Shown: positions 8,397 to 17,458, counted from the stretch's first letter. The stretch: DNA of 64,000 bases from Treponema sp. (GCA_017550685.1 JAFZOJ010000134.1:54715-118714); one strand, 5' to 3'. The notes: generated by a model from the letters alone, not told the origin. Numbers and translations: made by a program.

Positions 8397-9554
8397 TTAT
8401 CTGCCCTTAAGCTTTTTAATTACTTTTTTATGCCAGAACGCCCTGAGCTTTTCTGCAAAGCTGTAAAGATTATAAATCTTCTTAAAAGGAATATCCCAGC
8501 TTCCGGTTCTATGAATTATCCTGCCGCCAAAATTTGCCTTAAACATATATAGCCCGTGCATAGGATGATTTTCGTTTTCTCCATCAGGCGGCATTCCGTA
8601 CATGTCATAATATTTTGAGCCGTAAGCCTTGGCATCCTTCATGGCAGTCCACTGCAAAAGATGGTTCGGCATAAGGTTTCGTTTATGATTACTGCTGGCA
8701 CCATAAAGATATATAGCTTCGTCATGACTGAACAATGTCATTATGGATGCAATCTCGTCTTCTTCGTGCTCTGCAATATAAAGTGAAATTACAGGAACAT
8801 CATCGCCTTGTGCAATCTGCTTTGCAGAAGACTGAATCAAATCAAGGTAATATTCTTTTGCATGGCTTGAGTTTCCGTCACGCGCATTTGTTTCTTTTGT
8901 CAATTCATAAAATCTGTCAATTTTAGAAATTATTTCAGGAGAACTACCGTCATATTTTTTAATGCTAACTCCCTTCTTTTCTGCAAGCCTGATATTGTAG
9001 CGCCACTTTTGATGCATCTTCGAAAGTATTTCATCTTCGCCCGCAGTTAAGTCCACAAGCGTTGTATCCGGCGGCTGAATATCTACCCTATTCTTTTTAA
9101 GTCCAAGCTTGTCTGCAAAAGAAATAATCTTCATGCCGTGATTAAAATCATAGCGTTCTTCAACACTTTCAAAAGCAACATCAGGATCAAAACGGATGGC
9201 AATTGTATTTGCAGGCAATTCTCCCTTAAGCGAAAAAGCAATGTCATGCAAAAGATTTGCAAACTCGATGGTCTGGTCATTTGCATTTATTTCTTCAACA
9301 TTAAAAGGCAGCTTTGGAAAAAGCGGAACATATGCAATAGAAAATTTATCGCCTGCAAAATCTCTATTCAAAACAGAAACTTCTTCTGTTAAGGTTTGAG
9401 AGTCACTGTCCTGATTGTAAGTAATTTCTAGCAAAAATCGTCTGTAAGTCCAGCCGTGACGAGACTTAAACTGGCACCAGAAAGGTGTTTGCAAAAATGA
9501 GCCGCAGTTTGTATTTTTAGTTGAATCAACAGGTTTTACATGAATATCAAACAT
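8397..9554 (-). CDS. FemAB/FemX-type peptidyl-amino-acid ligase
   Basis: 385 residues with the double GNAT layout of FemABX enzymes, which add amino acids from aminoacyl-tRNA to peptidoglycan precursors. Key blocks: SFLQTPFWCQFKSRHGW at the N-terminus, ILSKMHQKWRYNIRLAEKKG near 180 (the typical K-R-N-R-AEK motif), IYLYGASSNHKRNLMPNHLL near 290, and YYDMYGMPPDG ... GLYMFKANFGG near 325-350. Treponemal peptidoglycan is known to carry ornithine with an added glycine, a possible product, but this is inference. Stop and next start share a base (TAATG). Co-transcribed with metG, which fits tRNA-dependent chemistry. Confidence 0.9.
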   Translation of the reverse strand: MFDIHVKPVDSTKNTNCGSFLQTPFWCQFKSRHGWTYRRFLLEITYNQDSDSQTLTEEVSVLNRDFAGDKFSIAYVPLFPKLPFNVEEINANDQTIEFANLLHDIAFSLKGELPANTIAIRFDPDVAFESVEERYDFNHGMKIISFADKLGLKKNRVDIQPPDTTLVDLTAGEDEILSKMHQKWRYNIRLAEKKGVSIKKYDGSSPEIISKIDRFYELTKETNARDGNSSHAKEYYLDLIQSSAKQIAQGDDVPVISLYIAEHEEDEIASIMTLFSHDEAIYLYGASSNHKRNLMPNHLLQWTAMKDAKAYGSKYYDMYGMPPDGENENHPMHGLYMFKANFGGRIIHRTGSWDIPFKKIYNLYSFAEKLRAFWHKKVIKKLKGR

Positions 9555-10342
9555 TATTCATTGCCTTGACCCGAAGTATTTTGAGCAGTGTTTGATTCAT
9601 GCTTGTGATGTGATAAATTCTGCTGCATTTTTTCGTACTCAATTTTGGCCTGTTCATATTCTTTCTGCATTTTGTGATTAAGATTAAGGAAGATTATGAA
9701 GAATGAAATTGAAAGTCCCACGCTGTTCAATGCAATACCAAAGTTCATTATCTGAACTATCTGACAAATGAAAGGTACGAAAATGAAAGAAGCAAAACCA
9801 AGGTTTTCAAAGTTCTGTACTTTCTTGTGATATTTGAGAATCAAAAGCAGTGCTTCGATATAAATGAATGCTTCGATGATTACAGTTATATTAAAGAGCT
9901 TGCCACGAGAATAAGTGTTTTCTTCTGAAATGATGTAATAGCCGTTGTTTGTAATTGGAGTGATTATAAGGAATATTACATAAATTATAACCATGGCAAT
10001 ACAAAAATACATATAACTGTTTTTGATTTCGCCGATTTCGCGATAGTAATTAATGATATATCCGATGTAGAAGAAGAAAAGCATTATGCCGCTAAGGAAG
10101 AAGATGAATGATGATACAGGCAATGCAACCAGCTTCCATGCAGCATCGGTTCCTTCGCTTATCCACATAAAAATATCTGTAATGCCATAAACAATGGCTG
10201 CAAGGTTGGTAAATGCAAACCATCTTGCAGGCTTATCTACCTTCTTAAACATAAAGATAAATATTGCAATTATGATTGAGATAATTACACTGTAGGCATC
10301 CAGCGATACGTTTATCGCATTAATTACTTCTTTTGTCATCAT
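9554..10342 (-). CDS. Seven-TM protein, sensor-module-like, no output domain
   Basis: 262 residues with seven hydrophobic segments between residues ~10 and 215, followed by a charged, glutamine- and histidine-rich tail (KMQKEYEQAKIEYEKMQQN ...) that looks like the start of a coiled-coil linker but ends without an enzymatic domain. The layout resembles the N-terminal 7TM part of spirochaete GGDEF or histidine-kinase sensors. Start overlaps the metG stop (ATGA; two ATGs at 10342 and 10339) and its stop shares a base with the FemAB start. A membrane partner for the FemAB ligase is also possible. Function unknown. Confidence 0.72.
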   Translation of the reverse strand: MMTKEVINAINVSLDAYSVIISIIIAIFIFMFKKVDKPARWFAFTNLAAIVYGITDIFMWISEGTDAAWKLVALPVSSFIFFLSGIMLFFFYIGYIINYYREIGEIKNSYMYFCIAMVIIYVIFLIITPITNNGYYIISEENTYSRGKLFNITVIIEAFIYIEALLLILKYHKKVQNFENLGFASFIFVPFICQIVQIMNFGIALNSVGLSISFFIIFLNLNHKMQKEYEQAKIEYEKMQQNLSHHKHESNTAQNTSGQGNE

Positions 10343-12648
10343 CCGATTTCACTATTTACTGCTTTAATTGTAACAACTTCTTTGTTATTTGCAAGTAAAT
10401 TTTTACCTGCAATCTGAACTTTTCCGTTTACAGCTTTTATCTGTACGCTGAAAAATTCATCGATGTTGATTTCCTGTTTTTTAGCGGCTGCAGAATCTGC
10501 ACCTTCGAGTACTACCTTTGTACCAGGCTCTGCCCATCCGGCATCAAGAACTTCTACGCATTCCTTGCCGTTTTCGTCCTTGTAGTCGCCTGCCAAAAGC
10601 ATACCACGGCTTTCGATACCACGCATTGTTCTTGGAGCAAGATTTGAAGCAATGATTACATGCTTATTCAAAAGCTCTTCTTCCTTAAGGTACATGCGCA
10701 GTCCCGACTGAATTGTACGAGGTGTACCGCTTCCGTCATCAAGAGTTTCTATATAAAGCTTTTCTCCTTCAGGATTTGGCTTAACATCTACAATCTTTGC
10801 AACTGTAAGTTCGATGTTTGCATTAAAGAAGGCTTCCTGCTGATCAAGCGGTAATGCTTCAGGTTCTGCGTGTGATTTCTTTTCCTGTTTCTTAGCAGCC
10901 TTCTGTTCTTCCTTCTGCTGCTTACCACTGAACTTTTCGCGGAATGCAAGCATGGTCTTCTGGTCAAGCGGCTTAAAGAATACTTCTGTTGGGCCGACTG
11001 TTGTAAGGCCTTCTGTTTTTCCAAGATCATTCCAGTTACAGCCAGGAACAGTTTCCATACCAACCTTCTTTTCTTCTACATGAAGTCCAAAATAGCTCAT
11101 AATCGCTTGAGTATACTGAGGCATGTATGGATTCATCATAATCATAAGATCTTTAATTACATAGCAAAGGTTATGGATAAGGCTTTCTGCAACTGCAGGA
11201 TTTTCTGTACGTGCCTTCCATGGTTCTGTTGCCTGGAACTTTTTATTACAAAGGTCAGCAATTTCAAACATTGTGTGGAATGCATCCTTAAGGTCTGCCC
11301 ATTCCAGATAATCTGTAGCCTTCTTTTCAAGCTCACGAACCTGAGCCCAGAGTTCTTCATCAACAGGAGCGTCAGGAATCTTTCCTTCGTAGTATTTATT
11401 TACAAACAAAAGTGTGCGGTTTACAAGATTTCCAAGATTTCCGATAAGTTCACCGTTGAGCTTTTCCATAAAGTCTTTCCAGGTAAACTGATAGTCCTGC
11501 TTTTCAGGGCGGTTATAGAAAATGTAGAAGCGCCATGCGTCTGCAGGGATTCCTGTTTCAATTGCGTCAGAACCGAATACACCGATTCCAAGACTCTTAG
11601 AGAATTTACCATCCTCGTAATTAAGGAACTCTGTAGAAGACATATGATGAAGCTTTGTCCATTCATGAGGGCTTCCAAGCATTGTACAAGGGAATACGAC
11701 TGTGTGGAACGGAATATTGTCCTTACCGATAAACTGGAACAAATCTACCTTAGGCTTATCCTTTGCTTCTTCAGATTCAGAAGGAATCCACCAGCTCTTC
11801 CAGTCAAATGTACCACGGCCTGATTTAGCAAGCTCATCTGCAAGCTGCTTTGTGATAGAAATATAACCGATTGGTGCATTGAACCAAACATAGAATACCT
11901 TGTTTTCGTAGCCTTCCTTTGGAACAGGAATACCCCATTTAAGGTCACGTGTAATAGCGCGTTCCTGAAGTCCGTCTCTGATCCATGCCTTGGTCATGTT
12001 GATGGCATTGTCAGACCAGCGTCCTTCTACACTTGCCTTTTCCATCCATTCATTAAGCTTTGGACTGATTGAAGGAAGATCAATATAAAGATGCTTTGTT
12101 TCGCGAACCTCCGGTGTTGAACCACAGGTATGACATTTAGGATTTTTAAGTTCAATAGGATCAAGCAGAGAACCACATTTATCACACTGGTCTCCTCTAG
12201 CCTTTTCGTAACCGCATTTAGGACAGGTTCCGTCAACATAGCGGTCTGCAAGGAACATATTACAATGTGGACAGAAAAGCTGCTGGTTTACATGCTCTTT
12301 AATATAGCCTGCAGCATCAAGATCCTTAAAAAGACTCTGAGTGATTTCTGTACACTGTTCGTTTGAAGTACGTCCGAATTTATCAAAATTGATATTAAAC
12401 CATTTATAAATCTTTGTGTGTTCCTGATAATAATGATTACACAAAGCGCGAGGTTCTTTACCTTCCTCCAAAGCCTTGGTCTCTGTTGCAGTACCATATT
12501 CATCTACACCGCAAACATAAAGTGTATCATACCCGCGGCTACGGCAGAATCGTGCAAAAACATCCCCCGAAAGCGACTGAATGATATTTCCCAAGTGTGG
12601 AATATTATTAACATACGGCAACGCAGCGGTAATTAATCTTCTGTTCAT
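10339..12648 (-). CDS. metG: Methionyl-tRNA synthetase with C-terminal tRNA-binding domain
   Basis: 769 residues, full length. Class I signature PHLGN at residues 17-21, four-cysteine-pair zinc insertion (FCPHCNMFLADRY ... CPKCG ... CDKCG ... CHTCG, residues ~125-180), KFSKS loop near residue 350, and a C-terminal EMAP/Trbp111-like OB fold (VAKIVDVKPNPEGEKLY, ~660) after a lysine/glutamine-rich linker. Charges tRNA-Met in the cytoplasm. A CGGGAG Shine-Dalgarno lies about 11 bases upstream. First gene of a four-gene operon running to the FAH-like gene. Divergent from the MCP gene, with repeat copy C between them. Confidence 0.98.
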   Translation of the reverse strand: MNRRLITAALPYVNNIPHLGNIIQSLSGDVFARFCRSRGYDTLYVCGVDEYGTATETKALEEGKEPRALCNHYYQEHTKIYKWFNINFDKFGRTSNEQCTEITQSLFKDLDAAGYIKEHVNQQLFCPHCNMFLADRYVDGTCPKCGYEKARGDQCDKCGSLLDPIELKNPKCHTCGSTPEVRETKHLYIDLPSISPKLNEWMEKASVEGRWSDNAINMTKAWIRDGLQERAITRDLKWGIPVPKEGYENKVFYVWFNAPIGYISITKQLADELAKSGRGTFDWKSWWIPSESEEAKDKPKVDLFQFIGKDNIPFHTVVFPCTMLGSPHEWTKLHHMSSTEFLNYEDGKFSKSLGIGVFGSDAIETGIPADAWRFYIFYNRPEKQDYQFTWKDFMEKLNGELIGNLGNLVNRTLLFVNKYYEGKIPDAPVDEELWAQVRELEKKATDYLEWADLKDAFHTMFEIADLCNKKFQATEPWKARTENPAVAESLIHNLCYVIKDLMIMMNPYMPQYTQAIMSYFGLHVEEKKVGMETVPGCNWNDLGKTEGLTTVGPTEVFFKPLDQKTMLAFREKFSGKQQKEEQKAAKKQEKKSHAEPEALPLDQQEAFFNANIELTVAKIVDVKPNPEGEKLYIETLDDGSGTPRTIQSGLRMYLKEEELLNKHVIIASNLAPRTMRGIESRGMLLAGDYKDENGKECVEVLDAGWAEPGTKVVLEGADSAAAKKQEINIDEFFSVQIKAVNGKVQIAGKNLLANNKEVVTIKAVNSEIG

Positions 12649-12732
12649 TATTGTTTGTACTCCCGTTTTTTAGATAAGAAATTGTCATAACAATATAACA
12701 AAAAAAATGATTATTTACAATAAAATGCATTC

Positions 12733-12889
12733 GAAAAATATATGCGAAAGGGAACAAACCGAAGGGCAAAATGACTCTGTCTGTTGATGCCGCGCAGCGG
12801 CAGTCAATAGTTCCATTGCAACAGACAGCGTCAAGCGCGATATCGCGCGGTTTTGACCTTTGGTTTGTGACCGGAAGCATATATTTTTC
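12733..12889 (-). repeat. Structured promoter-facing element, copy C
   Basis: Same element in reverse orientation. Outer arms GAAAAATATATGC (12733-12745) and GCATATATTTTTC (12877-12889) are perfectly complementary and unlike those of other copies. P2 is GCGCGATATCGCGC, differing at several pairs yet still a perfect palindrome. P3 is CTGTCTGTTG with CAACAGACAG. P4 has a three-base loop instead of four, which breaks the reading frame found in the other close copies. The GGTCAC end (as GTGACC 12867-12872) is 68 bp from the MCP start. Confidence 0.9.
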
Positions 12890-12902
12890 TATAATAATTT
12901 TA

Positions 12903-12931
12903 ATGACAATAAATATTTTTAAGTGTATAAT
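12903..12931 (+). promoter_or_regulatory. Sigma-70-type promoter of the MCP gene, leaderless layout
   Basis: ATGACA (12903-12908), 17 bp spacer, TATAAT (12926-12931), then only eight bases to the ATG at 12940. No ribosome binding site fits in that gap. The promoter starts 14 bp from repeat copy C. Confidence 0.65.
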
Positions 12932-12939
12932 ATAAAATT

Positions 12940-14820
12940 ATGACAGTATTTTTATCATATGCTATATTGTTGAGTATTGTAACCGAAGTCAGTGTACTTT
13001 TCTTACGCTTTTTTGCTCTTGATTTTATTTACAATACTCCAGAAGAGATGTTTATTGGTGGATTTGCAATCAACATGATTGTATCCGTTGTTTTACTGCT
13101 TGTTGCTTTGATAATCGCCTGGTTTATCTGCCGTCCATTTGATAAGACTCTTAAAAAAATCAAAGAAGAAAATTATTCTCCGGACGAAGATGAAATCAAA
13201 AAATGTCTTGGTACTTATAGAAAATTAAACATTCTTACAATCTCTGCCAACTTTATTGGTTTCTTTGTAGGACAGGTTTATATAGTTTGGGATGGTATTC
13301 GTACAGGCCGTGCAGATTATATCCTTATCCGTGCTATTCTGATTGTAGTTCAGGCTGTAGCCTTTGGCGGTATTTCATGTATGTCTACCGTAAACGGTCT
13401 TGATTCAATCCTGGCCAAGCCACGTTCTTTATTAAAGATTCAGTCGGTTGCTAACCTTAAAAAATACCGTTCAATGACACTTACAAGCATTCTTACAATG
13501 ACCTTCTTTATTACACTCATCTTTGTTTCTGTAAATATGCTTTGTACCCTTTACGGTTCATTCTCATTCCCTAATCAGGATATCTGGATGAAAAAAGCCG
13601 TATTGTGTTTTATCCTTTCAATCGTACTTGCAGGTTATCCTTTCCTTGTAATTATTTATGGACTTACCGGCCGTATGAAGCATGCTTCTAAGGTTATGGA
13701 AGATATTGCACAGGAAGGCGACCTTAAGCACCGCGTTGATATTACAATCCTTGATGACTTTGGTGTACTTACAACTTCTATCAACGAAATGATTGATAAG
13801 CTTTCTACAATGATTAAACAGCTTATTGACAGTACAGACACCGTTTCTTATACCTCAAAAATCATCAATGCCTCGGTTTTCAACTCTACTACTGCTATTG
13901 ATGATTTTAATACCATGCTTGATAAAATTAACAGCAACTCCAGCGAGCAGAACAACCTCGTATTGGAAGCAGATAAGAATATTTCAAGCCTTGCCAAGAG
14001 TATTAAGGTTATAAAAGAGCATCTTGCAGAACAGTCAAATTCCGTTGCTACAATTTCTTCTTCCGTAACCCAGATGACAGCAAATATCGGTTCAGTTGCA
14101 GAAACTGCCGAAAAAGCACGTGCTTCTGCCGAAATTCTTACTCAAAAGAGTGAACAAGGTAAGCAGTCTATCGAAAATGCCATTGCTACAATGCAGGAAA
14201 TCCAGAAGAGCTCTGCCGAAGTTCAGAAATTCGTTAATATCATCAAGAATCTTGCAAGCCAGACTAACCTTTTGTCTATGAACGCCGCAATCGAAGCTGC
14301 TCATGCAGGAGAGTTTGGTCAGGGATTTGCCGTTGTTGCCGAAGAAGTTCGTAACCTTGCAGAATCTTCTGCCAAGAGTGCAAGAAACATTCAGCAGCAT
14401 ATCGAAGACATGATTGTTACAATTGATAACGGTGTAGAAACAATTAACTCTGCCGGTGAATCATTTATGAATATTTCCCAGAAGGTAGAAGAAACAGCAA
14501 CCTTTGTTGCCGAAATTTCTGCCGCTATGGAAGAACAGAAGATTGGTGCTGCAGAAACACAGCAGGCAACAATTACTGTAGTAGATGCAGTTCATGCGGT
14601 TAATGATCTTGCCCAAACACAGACAGATGATGCACAGCAGGTTCGAGAATTCATGCGTACTGTAGTTCAGGCTTCTGAGTCTACCCTTAAGGCAGTACAG
14701 GATGGTGTAATTGCTACCATGCATCTTAAGGAATCTGTACAGGAAGTTAAAGATTCTGCCACAAACAATACCCAGTCTGTTGATGTTATCGAACAACAGG
14801 TGGGCTTGTTTAAGGTATAA
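12940..14820 (+). CDS. Methyl-accepting chemotaxis protein, multi-TM type
   Basis: 626 residues. Six hydrophobic segments in the first ~250 residues, with no large periplasmic sensor domain, then a HAMP-like linker (VMEDIAQEGDLKHRVDI) and the cytoplasmic signalling tip QTNLLSMNAAIEAAHAGEFG near residue 440 that contacts CheA/CheW. The ligand must be sensed in or at the membrane. The second MCP in this window (34015-35922) has the same build, a common treponeme type. Monocistronic: element copy C and a leaderless promoter upstream, a strong hairpin terminator downstream. Confidence 0.95.
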   Translation: MTVFLSYAILLSIVTEVSVLFLRFFALDFIYNTPEEMFIGGFAINMIVSVVLLLVALIIAWFICRPFDKTLKKIKEENYSPDEDEIKKCLGTYRKLNILTISANFIGFFVGQVYIVWDGIRTGRADYILIRAILIVVQAVAFGGISCMSTVNGLDSILAKPRSLLKIQSVANLKKYRSMTLTSILTMTFFITLIFVSVNMLCTLYGSFSFPNQDIWMKKAVLCFILSIVLAGYPFLVIIYGLTGRMKHASKVMEDIAQEGDLKHRVDITILDDFGVLTTSINEMIDKLSTMIKQLIDSTDTVSYTSKIINASVFNSTTAIDDFNTMLDKINSNSSEQNNLVLEADKNISSLAKSIKVIKEHLAEQSNSVATISSSVTQMTANIGSVAETAEKARASAEILTQKSEQGKQSIENAIATMQEIQKSSAEVQKFVNIIKNLASQTNLLSMNAAIEAAHAGEFGQGFAVVAEEVRNLAESSAKSARNIQQHIEDMIVTIDNGVETINSAGESFMNISQKVEETATFVAEISAAMEEQKIGAAETQQATITVVDAVHAVNDLAQTQTDDAQQVREFMRTVVQASESTLKAVQDGVIATMHLKESVQEVKDSATNNTQSVDVIEQQVGLFKV

Positions 14821-14821
14821 G

Positions 14822-14880
14822 ATTGTCGGGGCAAGCCCGACAATGACCTGTCTTTCCCGGGCTTGCCCCGGGATTTTTTT
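14822..14880. terminator. Two REP-like hairpins acting as terminator between convergent genes
   Basis: First hairpin ATTGTCGGG/CCCGACAAT (14822-14844); second CCCGGG/CCCGGG with a short loop (14856-14872) followed by A and seven T (14874-14880). The T tract makes the second an intrinsic terminator for the MCP gene. The hairpins belong to the dispersed REP family in this window and the T tract overlaps the stop of the convergent acyl-CoA synthetase gene. Confidence 0.75.
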
Positions 14881-16573
14881 ATTTAATATCCTTACGCATG
14901 ATTTTACCGGAAATTGTCTTAGGAAGACTGTCGGCAAATGCTACGATTCTCGGATATTTATAAGGTGCAGTTGTCTTTTTAACAAAGTTCTGTATGTCTT
15001 TTACAAGCTCATCGCCTGGTTCATAACCTTTGGCAAGTACAATTGTTGCCTTTACAACCTGTCCGCGTACCGGGTCCGGTGCTGCTGTAACGGCACACTC
15101 AACTACTGCCGGATGCTGCATAAGAACAGATTCTACTTCAAAAGTACCTATTCGGTAACCTGAACATTTGATTACGTCATCATTGCGGCCTGTAAACCAA
15201 AAGTAACCGTCTTCGTCACGCCATGCATTGTCGCTTGTGTGATAATAACCGTCATGCATAACAGACTTTGTTTTAGCAGGATCTCCAAAGTATTCCATAA
15301 AAAGTCCAGGGAAATTACCGTTTGACATATCTACTACAATTTCTCCTACTTCACCGTCTTCTACTTCGTTACCTTCATCATCAATAAGAGTTACGTTGTA
15401 GTAAGGGGCCGGCTTTCCAAGACTGCCAGGCTTTATGCGTTCATTTCCATAATTGAAAAGACTGAGTGTTGTTTCTGTCTGACCAAAGCCTTCGCGGATT
15501 TCTTTTCCTGTAATCTGCTTCCATTTATTGAATACTTCTTCGCTCAATGGTTCACCGGCTGTCGACCAATGTAGACAACTTGAGAAATCATATTGAGTCA
15601 AATCTTCCTGGATAAGGAAGCGGTATATAGTCGGAGGCGCACAGAAAGAAGTAATATGATGCTTTTCAATCTGCTTGATAAGGTCAATAGGCTTGAATTT
15701 GTCGTGGTAGTCGTAAATGAAAACACTACATTCTGCTATCCACTGACCGTAAAGTTTGCCCCATACTGCCTTACCCCAACCTGTATCGGCAACTGTAAGG
15801 TGCAATCCGCCCTTCTGTACTTGCTGCCAGTAGCTTGCAGTAACTATGTGTCCAAGCGGATAAAGATAATTATGCGAAACAAGCTTTGGATGACTTGTAG
15901 TTCCCGATGTAAAATATGCCAAAAGAATATCATCATTTTTGCTTATTTCTTCACGCTTAAGTGCATGGAAAGAATCAAGCTCTGACTGAGGAAGGTTTTT
16001 GCAGCCTTCTGTAAAGTCCAGCCATGACGGATGCTTTGCCTTGAACTCTGCGCTCATTCCCTGGTCAATTCCAAAAGGAGGAACTGCAACAAGAGTTTTA
16101 AGCGATTCACATTCCTTTTGAGCGTCTTCGATATAACTGAAAAGCTCACGGCTATCTACGGCTATAACCGATTTGATATAAGCGGCATTACAGCGGTAAA
16201 CGATATCTTCTTTTGTAAGCATGTGAGTTGCTGGAATTACGCTTGCACCGATTTTATGCAGGGCAACAATAGAAATCCAGAATTCATAGCGGCGCTGAAG
16301 AATGAGCATTACAAAATCCCCGCGTTTAATTCCAATACTGCGGAAATATGCTGCGGCACGGTCTGTACGTTCCTTAAGCTCTTCAAAGGTCATTCTGAGC
16401 TCTTCATCGTTGTCATTGCACCATATAAATGCAAGAGCATCCGGTGTTCGCTGTGCCAGTACATCAACTACATCGTATCCAAAGTTAAAGTTTGCAGGCA
16501 CTTTTATTTTATAATTTGCAAAAAAGTCGTTGTAATCCTTGAATTCGGTCTGTTCGAGAAAATCTTCTAACAT
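14879..16573 (-). CDS. AMP-forming acyl-CoA synthetase, acetyl/medium-chain type
   Basis: 564-residue ANL-superfamily enzyme that activates a carboxylic acid with ATP and CoA. The P-loop-like motif AYFTSGTTSHPKLVSHN is near residue 225, GWGKAVWGKLYGQW near 270, REGFGQTETTL near 370, YHTSDNAWRDEDGYFWFTGR near 440, and the catalytic lysine region LPKTISGKIMRKDIK at the end. The W-G-KA-W pattern is typical of medium-chain/acetyl-CoA-synthetase-like members, so short or branched acids are plausible substrates. Lies 10 bp after the XRE-cupin gene and shares its promoter, one of three matched promoters in the window. Confidence 0.92.
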   Translation of the reverse strand: MLEDFLEQTEFKDYNDFFANYKIKVPANFNFGYDVVDVLAQRTPDALAFIWCNDNDEELRMTFEELKERTDRAAAYFRSIGIKRGDFVMLILQRRYEFWISIVALHKIGASVIPATHMLTKEDIVYRCNAAYIKSVIAVDSRELFSYIEDAQKECESLKTLVAVPPFGIDQGMSAEFKAKHPSWLDFTEGCKNLPQSELDSFHALKREEISKNDDILLAYFTSGTTSHPKLVSHNYLYPLGHIVTASYWQQVQKGGLHLTVADTGWGKAVWGKLYGQWIAECSVFIYDYHDKFKPIDLIKQIEKHHITSFCAPPTIYRFLIQEDLTQYDFSSCLHWSTAGEPLSEEVFNKWKQITGKEIREGFGQTETTLSLFNYGNERIKPGSLGKPAPYYNVTLIDDEGNEVEDGEVGEIVVDMSNGNFPGLFMEYFGDPAKTKSVMHDGYYHTSDNAWRDEDGYFWFTGRNDDVIKCSGYRIGTFEVESVLMQHPAVVECAVTAAPDPVRGQVVKATIVLAKGYEPGDELVKDIQNFVKKTTAPYKYPRIVAFADSLPKTISGKIMRKDIK

Positions 16574-16582
16574 ATTAAGTTC

Positions 16583-17134
16583 CTATATAATAATTGCCAG
16601 AAATTTGGCTTTTTTATCGTTCAGGGCTTGCATACCGTGCTGCTTAGTGGCATCAAAATATACGCTGTCCCCTTCTTCCAGTACCATTTCTTTGCCGTCG
16701 ACTACAAGCTTCATACTTCCTTCAATCATGTATTCAAACTCGTGCCCCGGGTGGGCATTAAAATGGATATTGCGGGTTTCTTCCGGTGTAATTGTAACTA
16801 TAAAAGGATCTGCCTTGCGGTTCTGAAAACCTGCGGCCAATGCCTGATATTTATAATCACTGCGTCTGTCTACCGAAAGTCCCTTGTCCTTTTTGGTAAA
16901 GCAGTAAGAATGCATGTGCGGTTCTTTTCCTGAAATAAGAGTACCAAGATCAATTCCATACTTTTTTGACATTGACTGTAAAATACCAACAGGAATATCA
17001 ATTGTACCGGTTTCATACTTCTGATACTGTTCAATGGAAATGCCGCAAACTCCTGCAGCTTCTTCTACCGATACATCCATAATTTCACGCAGACCGATTA
17101 ATCGGTCTGCTACTGCCTTGATCTCCTCGTTCAT
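16583..17134 (-). CDS. XRE-family regulator with C-terminal cupin sensor domain
   Basis: 183 residues: helix-turn-helix (about residues 5-60, MDVSVEEAAGVCGISIEQYQ) and a cupin_2 barrel (about 110-180, HPGHEFEYMIEGSMKLVVDG, then EEGDSVYFDATKQHGMQA) that likely binds a small effector. Such proteins commonly regulate adjacent acyl-CoA synthetase or amino-acid genes. Ribosome site AGAGGTG lies 5-6 bases before the ATG. It is the first gene of an operon with the acyl-CoA synthetase, and its -10 box lies inside a perfect palindrome that could be its own operator. A paralogue lies at 27841-28416. Confidence 0.92.
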   Translation of the reverse strand: MNEEIKAVADRLIGLREIMDVSVEEAAGVCGISIEQYQKYETGTIDIPVGILQSMSKKYGIDLGTLISGKEPHMHSYCFTKKDKGLSVDRRSDYKYQALAAGFQNRKADPFIVTITPEETRNIHFNAHPGHEFEYMIEGSMKLVVDGKEMVLEEGDSVYFDATKQHGMQALNDKKAKFLAIII

Positions 17135-17160
17135 ATTTCACCTCTAAGTGTTTGATTATG

Positions 17161-17236
17161 CTTGTATATTACAAGATTTTTTCTTAATTTTCAATAGAAA
17201 AATTAAAATATATTAAAAATATTTAGTATAATTAAA
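17161..17236 (-). promoter_or_regulatory. Promoter 1 of a three-member set, with tandem 15-mers and -10 palindrome
   Basis: On the minus strand: 15-mers at 17236-17222 and 17217-17203 (19 bp apart), then TCTATTGA containing -35 TTGAAA (17194-17189), a 17 bp spacer and -10 TAATAT (17171-17166). The -10 sits inside the 6-3-6 inverted repeat CTTGTA-TAT-TACAAG (17161-17175). The same layout without the palindrome precedes the genes at 21950 and 31197. Confidence 0.72.
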
Positions 17237-17276
17237 GTTTTTGAAAATGTTTTAATTTATATTATTGATTAAATGT

Positions 17277-17436
17277 ATATAAAAATATACGCGAGGGAAT
17301 AAAACGGGTGGCAAAATGACTCTGTTTGTTGATGCCGCGGGAGCGGCATTTAATAGTTCCACTACAACAAACAGCGTCAAGCGGGCTAGCCCGCGCTTTT
17401 GACACCCGTTTTGTGACCGGGAGCATATTTTTATAT
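17277..17436 (-). repeat. Structured promoter-facing element, copy D
   Basis: Lies in a 345 bp gene-free stretch that otherwise holds only the two divergent promoters. Outer arms ATATAAAAATAT (17277-17288) and ATATTTTTATAT (17425-17436) pair perfectly. P2 GCGGGCTAGCCCGC, P3 CTGTTTGTTG/CAACAAACAG and P1 are as in copy A. P4 is ATGCCGC/GCGGCAT around a GGGA loop on the plus strand. The GGTCAC end (GTGACC 17413-17418) is 62 bp from the channel gene start at 17480. Confidence 0.9.
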
Positions 17437-17458
17437 CCTTTAAAAAATATTAAAAATA

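Noticed and set aside
11080..11823. 247-residue ORF opposite metG
   Set aside because: Antisense shadow of a strongly conserved gene; no start signals and no recognisable domain.
12608..12880. 90-residue ORF overlapping the metG start and copy C
   Set aside because: It is the element's open frame read past its shift, without ribosome site or conservation.
14822..14880. Hairpin pair considered as a seventh copy of the large element
   Set aside because: It lacks the GGTCAC/TTCCC ends, P3 and P4, and matches the short REP family instead.
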